Shown here: positions 1 to 6,919 of the stretch, piece after piece | Layout of the letters: every line of letters starts with the position of its first letter | Position numbering within the stretch: the first letter of the stretch is position 1 | Source of the DNA: Candidatus Nanopelagicales bacterium | Lineage (GTDB): Bacteria; Actinomycetota; Actinomycetes; S36-B12; GCA-2699445 | NCBI GenBank assembly: GCA_030700225.1 | Contig: JAUYJT010000038.1 | Coordinates: 1 to 40,466, forward strand | Reading direction: 5' to 3' | Length of the DNA stretch: 40,466 bases | Position numbers and translations under genes: made by a program | Notes under the pieces: generated by a model | Databases searched by the model: none | Seen by the model: only the letters and a program-made list of their open reading frames with translations | What the model was told of the DNA's origin: nothing

Positions 1-1
1 G

Positions 2-157
2 GTCCTGCGATCCATTCGAGCCGCCGAGTTCACCGGACGCTGTGGCCGGTGCGACTTCCGCACGATCTGCGGCGGCTCCCGATCACGGGCGTTCGCGGCA
101 TCCGGCGATCCTCTGGCCGAGGATCCAGCGTGCGCCTACGATCCTGCGGCGAAGTAG
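2..157 (+). CDS. Radical SAM/SPASM protein, C-terminal end (cut by window edge)
   Basis: Reading from base 2 gives 51 residues open to a TAG at 155-157, with no start inside the window. The peptide carries a cysteine pattern C-G-R-C followed by T-I-C-G-G-S-R-S-R, then an alanine-rich stretch and L-A-E-D-P-A-C-A-Y. This is the auxiliary iron-sulfur cluster tail of SPASM-type radical SAM enzymes, a group that includes heme-modifying and peptide-modifying members. The S-adenosylmethionine-binding barrel must lie left of the window, so the substrate cannot be inferred. Its closeness to a lanthipeptide locus makes a RiPP role possible but unproven. The last part of this gene (61-141) is repeated exactly at 9580-9660 inside a gene fossil. 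Confidence 0.7.
   Translation, partial: VLRSIRAAEFTGRCGRCDFRTICGGSRSRAFAASGDPLAEDPACAYDPAAK
61..141 (+). repeat. 81-bp direct repeat, left copy
   Basis: Bases 61-141 are identical to 9580-9660 by direct reading. The repeat lies inside the 3' end of the radical SAM/SPASM gene, covers the T-I-C-G-G to A-C-A-Y segment, and stops 16 bases before the end of the stop codon. The two copies bracket the whole lanthipeptide locus. Confidence 0.95.
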
Positions 158-336
158 CTCTGTTGCCTCATGTCAAGATGCCCGCCTAAGCGTATTGGTT
201 GCCTCACCTGGGAATGCCCGGATTGAGTTGATGGTGACGGCCGGTTTCCTGGCGGCCGCTGACTTGGCCGTCGTGACTTCGCGGTGGCCGCCGGTGGGTG
301 GAACGGGGCTGCGGCCGTGTCGTACTTCGTGTCCCG
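158..336. other. Spacer between radical SAM 3' end and S9 peptidase 3' end
   Basis: No coding region is convincing here; the short frames overlapping it are not protein-like. It holds two copies of TTGCCTCA (163-170 and 199-206). The second belongs to TTGCCTCACCT, which shares TGCCTCACCT with 2655-2664 in front of the transposase fragment. A TGCCCGCCTAAG at 179-190 has an 11 of 12 match in inverted orientation at 3028-3039. These may be insertion-sequence scars, but the matches are short. No terminator hairpin with a T-tract was seen although the flanking genes converge here. Confidence 0.35.
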
Positions 337-2433
337 CTAACGATCTCCGCTACCGAAGAAGTACTTGTCGAACCAGGCATTATCCTCCACAAGCTTTCGC
401 CTCAAATGGGCTGGCGATTCCAGAGCGTGCTTCTCACCAGGGAAGATGAACATCTTCACAGGGACCTTGCCGTACTGCTGGATGCCCCTGAAGGTGTTGA
501 GCGTCATGGCTAGAGGGACGTTCTGGTCCTTGTCGCCACCGTAGAAGATTGTGGGCGTGACTACCTTCTCGGAGTTATAGAACGGCGCATTGTCGGGGTT
601 GATGAAGTACTCGGGATCCTTGACGGGATCCTTGAACCAGTACTGGCCGAACACCCCTCCGAAGAGGGAGCCCCCCCAGTCCGACACCCACTCGCCGCCG
701 CCAGCTCCGGCCGATGCCGCCTTGAACCTCGCATCACCCTTTGCGATGAGGGCGACGGACAGGATCGCCCCGTTGGACCAACCAAGGGTGCCAAGCCGGT
801 TGGGATCTATGAACCCGAGCTCATCCAGTCGGTCCACCGCCGTGTAGAAATCCTCGAGCGGATAGTCATAGTAGTGGCCGCCGAGGAGCGACTTCTGGAA
901 AGGAAGACCGTAGTTCAGGCTGCCGTGGTAGTTCGGCCTCAGAACGAAGGCCCCCTTCTGGGCCATCAAGTGGGGTGCCTCATAGGGGTTGTCCATGTAT
1001 CGGTCTGTTACTGCCATCGTGGGTCCGCCGTGAATAATAAACACCATGGGGTATCTCTTCCCAGGTTCGTAGCCGTTCGGGTAAGAGAGAAGCCCCTGGA
1101 CCTCTTCGCCCTCCGCGCCGACCCAACTCATCACCTCGGTGCGACCGAGGTTCTTCTTCTTAAGATACCGGTTGAGGTCAGTGATCACCCGCGTCTTCTC
1201 GAGCCGATCCCCTTTCACGTTGGCCAGGTAGAGCTGGTCAGGGGTGTTAGCCGTCCCGTAGGTGTAGACGATCTTCTCGCCGTCGTGTGAGGCATCCAAG
1301 GCGAAGATATTTCCCTGGTGGTCGCTATCGAGATCCTCGCGCTCCCACGTCGAACCCGATCGAGCGTACTTCGCCGCTATTGGATTCGTACCGTCCGCCA
1401 GCAAGGTCATGAAACCCCCCTCGAACGGAACGAGTGCCCCATAGAGGAAAGAAGACATCTGGTCGATGCCACGCTCCCAGCCGAGGTCGGGCTCTAACTC
1501 AGCTCCGGTCTGGACGTCAAGCACGCGCGGTATCGTCAGGTAGTTCGCGAGTATCTCGTCGTCCGAGTAGAAATCTACAACGAACAGTGTCTTTGAGTCC
1601 GGTGACCATAGCCCGCCTCCCATCAGCCACCGGCTTTCGGCGAAGACCTTCGTCTCCCGGCCCGTCTTTAGGTCGAGCAAGTAGTTCTCGAAAGGAATCG
1701 TCTGCTGCCACTGAGCGGGATAGAGGTCGTTTGCGCTCTTGGTCCGCGTGTAGAAGGCATACCTGCCGTCTGGAGAGCCCGAAATGGAAATGAGCCGGTC
1801 ATGATTGTTCGTAAGCCTCGTCGTCTTCCCTCCCGCGAGGTCGACCCTGAACAGCCTCGTCGGCGTATCGCTGTAATCCGTCACCTCGTACGTATGGTCA
1901 TTCGGATCTCCTCCCTTAGTGCGGCCGGGAGCCGTGTACAGGATGGCGTCCGAAGCTGACCATGAGAGCCCCGTGATGCCGTTCCGGGCCGACGACACGG
2001 AGGAAGCTGAACCTTTGCTGACGTCCAGGAACCAGGCCTGGGGCAGGCCTTTTGAATCGCTCATGAAGGCGAGCCGCTTCCCGTCCGGAGACCACGCGAC
2101 TTGTGAGATCGAGCTCACGCCCTTCGGCGTCACCTGCCTTGAGGCCCCACTGGCGAAATCCACCAGGAACAGATCTCCTCCGTCCTTGACCCATGCGACC
2201 GTCGAGCCATCCGGCGACATTCTGAACTCGCTATAGCTCTCACGGTCGAGGATGTCGTCGTTAGTTAGCGCCTGCTTGCCGCTTATCCGCAGCGGCTTCC
2301 CACTTGGATCATCGAGCTTCACCGATTCCTGTTCCTGTGTCTTCGCGCACCCCACCAGGAAGAGAAGGGACAGAGCAAGCAGGAAGATCCCAACGACAGC
2401 ACCACGTCGTCTGGCTTCCGTGCGTGGACTCAT
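337..2433 (-). CDS. S9 family (prolyl oligopeptidase-like) serine peptidase, lipoprotein
   Basis: A 698-residue exported peptidase. The start at 2433 (M-S-P-R-T) is chosen because AGGAG sits five bases upstream; a GTG at 2448 in the same frame has less support. The N-terminus has arginines, a hydrophobic helix and a lipobox ending L-V-G-C29, so it is probably a lipid-anchored outer-face enzyme. Residues of roughly 55-420 contain WD/TolB-like propeller repeats (S-P-D-G-S, W-S-P-D-G-K, S-P-D-G-R). The C-terminal third is an alpha/beta hydrolase with G-W-S553-N-G, Asp636 in G-D-K-D-Q-N-V-P and His669 in E-K-H-A-L, a full catalytic triad. Family members cleave peptides, often after proline or basic residues. 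Its position beside a lanthipeptide locus allows a role in leader trimming or peptide inactivation outside the cell, which is inference only; general peptide scavenging is equally possible. Confidence 0.88.
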   Translation of the reverse strand: MSPRTEARRRGAVVGIFLLALSLLFLVGCAKTQEQESVKLDDPSGKPLRISGKQALTNDDILDRESYSEFRMSPDGSTVAWVKDGGDLFLVDFASGASRQVTPKGVSSISQVAWSPDGKRLAFMSDSKGLPQAWFLDVSKGSASSVSSARNGITGLSWSASDAILYTAPGRTKGGDPNDHTYEVTDYSDTPTRLFRVDLAGGKTTRLTNNHDRLISISGSPDGRYAFYTRTKSANDLYPAQWQQTIPFENYLLDLKTGRETKVFAESRWLMGGGLWSPDSKTLFVVDFYSDDEILANYLTIPRVLDVQTGAELEPDLGWERGIDQMSSFLYGALVPFEGGFMTLLADGTNPIAAKYARSGSTWEREDLDSDHQGNIFALDASHDGEKIVYTYGTANTPDQLYLANVKGDRLEKTRVITDLNRYLKKKNLGRTEVMSWVGAEGEEVQGLLSYPNGYEPGKRYPMVFIIHGGPTMAVTDRYMDNPYEAPHLMAQKGAFVLRPNYHGSLNYGLPFQKSLLGGHYYDYPLEDFYTAVDRLDELGFIDPNRLGTLGWSNGAILSVALIAKGDARFKAASAGAGGGEWVSDWGGSLFGGVFGQYWFKDPVKDPEYFINPDNAPFYNSEKVVTPTIFYGGDKDQNVPLAMTLNTFRGIQQYGKVPVKMFIFPGEKHALESPAHLRRKLVEDNAWFDKYFFGSGDR

Positions 2434-2481
2434 GACAACTCCTATCACCGTTTCGCGGGCACTTCTCGTGATGCTCGCCGA

Positions 2482-2571
2482 TCACTTGTCGCTCAGGATC
2501 CGGAGGACATACTCTATCTCTATCTCAAGGTCCTCCCCGGTTCCCGACCTGATCGCGTTCGCGAGACTCAT
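2482..2571 (-). CDS. Short ORF (29 residues) with strong ribosome-binding site
   Basis: Directly upstream of the S9 peptidase on the same strand, an ATG at 2571 is preceded by AGGAG with a seven-base spacing and opens a 29-codon frame ending in TGA at 2482-2484. The peptide begins M-S-L-A-N-A-I-R and continues with an acidic and aliphatic stretch (G-E-D-L-E-I-E-I-E-Y-V-L). It has no cysteine. The gap to the peptidase start is 48 bases, so the two are likely cotranscribed. It could be a leader ORF, a small regulatory peptide or a peptide substrate. No family is recognised. A competing 28-codon frame just upstream (starting at an ATGATG) has no ribosome-binding site. Confidence 0.4.
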   Translation of the reverse strand: MSLANAIRSGTGEDLEIEIEYVLRILSDK

Positions 2572-2707
2572 CGGGAGCTCCTGAGTCGGCTGATACCTCC
2601 CTTGCCATCATGACTGTCTATCTGAATCTGCTTGTCTATGTCTAGAGATCGGCGTGCCTCACCTATTTTGAGCGCGTGACCGCCTGTTGGGGGAAGGCTT
2701 GCCTGTT

Positions 2708-3031
2708 ATGGAAGGCAAGATCGATATGGCCGCGAGACGGCAAATGACGAACAAGCTGCGCACCCAGTACCGAACGGCATCGAGGGCGGAGAGGGGCGAG
2801 ATCCTGGACCGGGTGGTGGACACCACGGGGATGGGCCGCTCGACGGCCCGGCGGATGCTGACCGGCCCGAGGCTGGTGAACCCGGCCGAGCAGGTCGACG
2901 GGCGCACGCTGCGGCCGCGAGCCTACGGTGACGACGTGGCCTCCAAAGCCAGCTCGGCCGGCGTGAATGGACGACCCCGGCCCGAGCGTAAGGCAGAGAC
3001 CGTTACCGTTTCCACCAGACAGGAATCCTAA
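2708..3031 (+). pseudogene. Truncated transposase/integrase N-terminus (IS remnant)
   Basis: The frame from ATG 2708 encodes 107 residues. The first 75 or so resemble the N-terminal helix-turn-helix portion of integrase-type transposases seen in actinobacteria: M-A-A-R-R-Q-M-T-N-K-L-R, then A-S-R-A-E-R-G-E-I-L-D, T-G-M-G-R-S-T-A-R-R-M-L, and L-R-P-R-A-Y-G-D-D-V. In full-length relatives the last motif leads into a further helix and then the DDE catalytic core. Here the similarity stops near 2943 and an unrelated tail runs to the stop at 3029-3031. No DDE catalytic core is present, so the element cannot move by itself. The exact IS family is not certain. The remnant lies immediately upstream of the lanthipeptide synthetase and may mark how that gene arrived. 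Confidence 0.6.
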
Positions 3032-3117
3032 GGCGGGCACGTTCCATGCGACCTTCGGCGCTCGACCGGCGCGCCTTCATCACTCGGACCCAGAGCCAGA
3101 ACGGTGGTGACGACGCC

Positions 3118-6100
3118 ATGACAGCAGCGGAGCTACCTTCCCAGGTGTTGCTGGCTGGACGCCGGTGGGATGAGCGATTGGGGGCGGCCCGCCGCGGCGC
3201 CTCACTTGGTGCCGCGCCGACAGTCGCGCCGGGCGACAGCCTTGCAGCCGGTGACAGTGAACGCGGCCGCTGCACGGGTGTCGATCAACGGCTGCCCGAG
3301 GTCGACGAGTTGGTCAAGTGGCGGGAAGTGATCGACCCTGACGACGCGGGGCTGTTCGCCAAGCGGTTGGAGTGGGAGGGGTTGACGCCAGATGACGCGC
3401 GGCGGATGCTGGCTGGCGCGGACGGAAATGCTGACGCCAGCGCGGACGCTCCGCGAGATTCGACCGCAGCCTGCCCCGCGCGGCCGCAGTGGTGGGGCGT
3501 CCTGCATTGGATCTCCCGGACGTGTCGTGATTCGGCGGCCACACCAATCAGCGACGACGACTGGCTGGCAAGTGTCGAGGACTCGATGCCCGCAGCTGTC
3601 GCCCCGGTTCCGTTCAGCTGCCTGCTGTGGCCGGTGGCACATGAGGCGTGGCGACGGCTGCAAGCCGACGATCCGAGCCTGGGGGTGTTGAGCCGCGAGG
3701 CTGTGGTCGAGGTTCAGCGGGACCTCGTCGGTCGGATGTCCGCCATCGCGGCTAGAGCCTTGATGGTGGAGTTCTCGGCCGACCGGACCTGTGGAAACGC
3801 GTTCCTGCTGTCGTTGGGCGCCTCCCGCACTGATCGTGGCCGGTCCCGGTACGCCGAGTACTGTCGGCAGCACGCCAGCGAAGGGATGACTGGTTTGCTC
3901 ACGGAGTTCCCGGTGCTTGGCAGACTGTTGGCCAACGTCGTCCTGACTTGGCAACGGACGAATCGCGAGTTGTGCCGTCGGCTGGTGTCCGACGAGGCGG
4001 ATCTGGCGCAGGCGTTCGGAGCGTCGGTCCCCGTCCGAGTGAACTGGCTGAGGACAGGGGCTGGCGACACGCACTGCGGCGGGCGTTCTGTCGCCGTCCT
4101 GGGCTTGAACAGTCCAGACGGTGGGGTGTCGGTGGCCTACAAGCCGAAGGACATGAGGATCGAAGTCGAGTACCACGCCCTTGCGTCTTGGTTCGTTGAG
4201 GGTGAGCATGCGCGCCCAGTGGTCAAGGTCGTCGCGGTCGGGGACAGCTACGGCTATGCCTCAGCGGTCGAGCACGTTCCGGCACGCACGCCGGCAGAGC
4301 TTGAAGACTTCTACCGAAATGCCGGGCGGCTACTGGCACTGCTTCACTTCCTGGGTGCCACAGACGCTCATTTCGAGAACCTCATAGCCAACGGATCCCG
4401 GCTGGTTCTGATAGACCCCGAGACACTGTTCGAGGGTCGCCTGCATGCCCTGCCAGGCACCCCGGAGGGCGGCGCGGAAGGTCGAGCCGAGGGCGGCGCG
4501 CCACCGGACGGTCGCCTCGACCATGACGTGATGACTTCGGTGTTGCGCATCGGGCTGCTGCCCTCCTGGCACGTTGACGCACTCGCCGCCCGCGCGTCCG
4601 ACATCAGCGCCCTGGGAACCGAGCAGTACCCGGTGGAAGCAACCCTCATCAGTCCGGGTTGGGTGAACGCGAACACCGACGCGATGGCGTGGGGCCGTGC
4701 CTCGTTCTCAGCCCAGGCGATCGCCAGCCTGCCAGTCGGACTCGGAAGCGCCAACCCGCTCGCCAGCCATATCGGAGCGTTGGTGGAAGGCTTCACGGAC
4801 GGATATCGCCATGCGACAGACCCGTCACACCGCGACGAACTGACGAGGCGGATGCGGGCGTTCGCCGGCTTGCGTCGGCGAATCGTCGTGCGCGCCACTC
4901 AGACCTACATGAATCTGATGCTGCGCTGCGTATCCCCGGAACGCTTGCGGTCGGCCAACGATCGCGGGTTCGAACTCGACCGGTTGGGTCGCAGCGCCCT
5001 GATTGCCGAGGAACCATCAGTGCAGTGGCAACTGTTCCACGCCGAATTGCACGACCTGGAGAACCTCGACGTCCCCTTCTTCTCCTACCCACTCGGCTCT
5101 ACCAGTGTGATCGCGTCTGATCGGACCATCCCGGACGCTCTGGTCGAGGACGGACTGGCGCAAGCCCTGGCCAGGGTGAGGCAGGCGTCCGAATCCGACC
5201 TGTCGTGGCAGGTCGAGTTGATCCGGGCTGCCGTTGGCGCCCGCAGCTTCGGCATGTCAGCCAAGGAGGCGCCAAATGGGTCACCGTCCGGGCCGGATGC
5301 GACAACTGACCCCACCGCGATCAGCGACGCTTTGGCCCAGATCCTCGCGGCCATCGAAGTGGGCGCCCTGCGGGACGAGCAAAGCAACAGCACATGGCTG
5401 GTTCTCAATCCGATCGGCGATGGGACACAGATCCAGCTCGGGTTGATGGACGCGGGGCTTTACTCCGGGCGGGCTGGGCTGATGGTGTTTCTTGGCGAGT
5501 TGGCCCGGCTGTTCCGGGCCGATCCCCAGGTGGCGGAGCGGGCGCGTTCGCTGGCAGAAGCGGGTTGGCGAGCCATCACGTCGGAGTTGTTGGACCGCCC
5601 GCCCTACGACGCGTTCCGCCAACTGCGTGATCTTGGGTTGGGCTTCACAGGGGTCGGCGGGCTGCTGCGGGCGTTGGCGGTCCCCACCGCTTCCGTGACG
5701 GATTCCGATGCGCATCGAATCCGATCCCTGATCCTCGATGGGATGATCTCGGGGTTGATCGACAAAGACATGATGTTCGACTTCATGGCGGGAGCGGCTG
5801 GCGCGGTGGCTCCGCTGGCGGCGTTGCAGGGATCGTGGCCAGATGACCGGGTCAAGGCGGCCGTCCGGATGCTCGCAGATCACCTGCTCGCCCACCAAGA
5901 CACACGCTCGGGCAGCTGGGTCACGCCCATAGCCCCGCGTGCGCTCACTGGGTTGAGCCATGGGGCCAGTGGCTTCGGCCTCGCATTGCTGCAAGCCGGG
6001 TCGCTGCTCGAAGACGAGCGCTGCGTCGAAGCGAGTGCGGCAGCGTTCGGCTTCGAACGACGGTTGTTGGATCGGGAGCAAGACAACTGGCCTGACCTGC

Positions 6101-6543
6101 GGTCGAACCCGACCGCAGGCGGGTTCATGGTGGCTTGGTGTCATGGAGCGGCGGGCATCGCGCTCGCGCGGTCGAACGCGCTGGCGCTCATGCCTGACCA
6201 TTCGCTCGCCGAGCAATGGCGTGAGGACCTGGACATCGCCATTCGCAAGACGGCTCATGCGCCACAGCGCGAACTTGACCACTTGTGTTGTGGCAACGCG
6301 GGCCGGGCCGCGATCTTGCGCGGGCTGGGTCGTAGACATGGTTGGCCCGAATCCGAGGCTGCCGCCGACTCGATCACGAAGGCGATGTTGGCCCGGTGGC
6401 GCGCCACCGGGCAATTCCACCTCAATGACCTCGGCACCGGAACAACGGTCGGCCGCGCGGGTTTGATGACCGGCCTGGCGGGCATCGGCTTGCACCTATT
6501 GGGTGAATACGATCGCTGCAACCTCCTGGACCTGCTAGCGTGA
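3118..6543 (+). CDS. lanM: Class II lanthipeptide synthetase LanM, CCG-type cyclase
   Basis: A bifunctional enzyme that phosphorylates and eliminates Ser/Thr of a precursor peptide and then adds Cys thiols to form (methyl)lanthionine rings. From ATG 3118 it has 1141 residues; an in-frame ATG at 3046 would add 24 residues that do not look like the family, and neither start has a strong Shine-Dalgarno. The dehydratase half shows Y-K342-P-K344-D, D416-A-H418-F-E-N421 and D433-P-E435-T, the kinase-like active-site residues of LanM proteins. The C-terminal LanC-like half has the repeated G-x-x-G pattern, W-C1008-H-G and L-C1057-C1058-G-N. The Cys-Cys-Gly in place of Cys-His-Gly places it with the ProcM-like synthetases, known for three-cysteine zinc binding and tolerance of varied Nif11-type precursors. 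The precursor gene follows 46 bases later. Confidence 0.95.
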   Translation: MTAAELPSQVLLAGRRWDERLGAARRGASLGAAPTVAPGDSLAAGDSERGRCTGVDQRLPEVDELVKWREVIDPDDAGLFAKRLEWEGLTPDDARRMLAGADGNADASADAPRDSTAACPARPQWWGVLHWISRTCRDSAATPISDDDWLASVEDSMPAAVAPVPFSCLLWPVAHEAWRRLQADDPSLGVLSREAVVEVQRDLVGRMSAIAARALMVEFSADRTCGNAFLLSLGASRTDRGRSRYAEYCRQHASEGMTGLLTEFPVLGRLLANVVLTWQRTNRELCRRLVSDEADLAQAFGASVPVRVNWLRTGAGDTHCGGRSVAVLGLNSPDGGVSVAYKPKDMRIEVEYHALASWFVEGEHARPVVKVVAVGDSYGYASAVEHVPARTPAELEDFYRNAGRLLALLHFLGATDAHFENLIANGSRLVLIDPETLFEGRLHALPGTPEGGAEGRAEGGAPPDGRLDHDVMTSVLRIGLLPSWHVDALAARASDISALGTEQYPVEATLISPGWVNANTDAMAWGRASFSAQAIASLPVGLGSANPLASHIGALVEGFTDGYRHATDPSHRDELTRRMRAFAGLRRRIVVRATQTYMNLMLRCVSPERLRSANDRGFELDRLGRSALIAEEPSVQWQLFHAELHDLENLDVPFFSYPLGSTSVIASDRTIPDALVEDGLAQALARVRQASESDLSWQVELIRAAVGARSFGMSAKEAPNGSPSGPDATTDPTAISDALAQILAAIEVGALRDEQSNSTWLVLNPIGDGTQIQLGLMDAGLYSGRAGLMVFLGELARLFRADPQVAERARSLAEAGWRAITSELLDRPPYDAFRQLRDLGLGFTGVGGLLRALAVPTASVTDSDAHRIRSLILDGMISGLIDKDMMFDFMAGAAGAVAPLAALQGSWPDDRVKAAVRMLADHLLAHQDTRSGSWVTPIAPRALTGLSHGASGFGLALLQAGSLLEDERCVEASAAAFGFERRLLDREQDNWPDLRSNPTAGGFMVAWCHGAAGIALARSNALALMPDHSLAEQWREDLDIAIRKTAHAPQRELDHLCCGNAGRAAILRGLGRRHGWPESEAAADSITKAMLARWRATGQFHLNDLGTGTTVGRAGLMTGLAGIGLHLLGEYDRCNLLDLLA

Positions 6544-6589
6544 CGGGCGGTTCGGGGTGACAATCTCCCCGTTGTTGAAGGGAGACAAG

Positions 6590-6871
6590 GTGACCGATCA
6601 AATCGCGGCCCTCATGGACGCCGCAGCCAGCGACGAGGCGTTGAAGGCGAAACTGACTGCCGCGAAGTCGATCGACGAAATCGTCGCCGTCGCGGCCGCC
6701 AACGGTTTCACTTTGACGAGCGACGATGTGGTGGCCGCGCTTGACGCGGAGCGCGAGGTCTCGGACGCCGAACTGGAAGGCGCGGCGGGTGGCGCCAAGT
6801 CCGGCCTTGGGGCGTACGCCATTTGCAGCGCGGGTTTCCAGCCAGAGCTGCTTCCGCCTGCGTGCAGGTAA
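6590..6871 (+). CDS. lanA: Nif11-type lanthipeptide precursor peptide
   Basis: The start is GTG 6590, with AGGGAG at 6579-6584 in front; a GTG at 6557 in the same frame lacks such a site. The product is 93 residues. Positions 1-68 form a Nif11-like leader: helix-prone A-L-K-A-K-L, A-K-S-I-D-E-I-V, then A-A-N-G-F-T-L-T-S-D-D-V and an acidic end closing with E-L-E-G-A-A-G-G. Cleavage after Gly-Gly would free a 25-residue core beginning A-K-S-G and ending P-A-C-R. The core has Ser3, Cys11, Ser12 and Cys24 and no threonine, so at most two lanthionines. Two successive rings, Ser3-Cys11 and Ser12-Cys24, are the simplest pattern (inferred). It is placed right after lanM, and no other precursor was found in the window. 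Confidence 0.92.
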   Translation: MTDQIAALMDAAASDEALKAKLTAAKSIDEIVAVAAANGFTLTSDDVVAALDAEREVSDAELEGAAGGAKSGLGAYAICSAGFQPELLPPACR

Positions 6872-6919
6872 CCGGTCACCGGCTCAGCCCCTTCGGCGGC
6901 GGCGCGGCAAGTTGCTGCG

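Noticed and set aside
42-449. 135-residue open frame on the plus strand at the left edge
   Set aside because: It runs in another frame across the radical SAM tail and into the S9 peptidase gene; the composition is arginine/proline-rich and not protein-like.
5281-6495. 404-residue open frame on the minus strand opposite lanM
   Set aside because: It mirrors the lanM cyclase domain; high G+C makes long antisense frames common and no family features are present.
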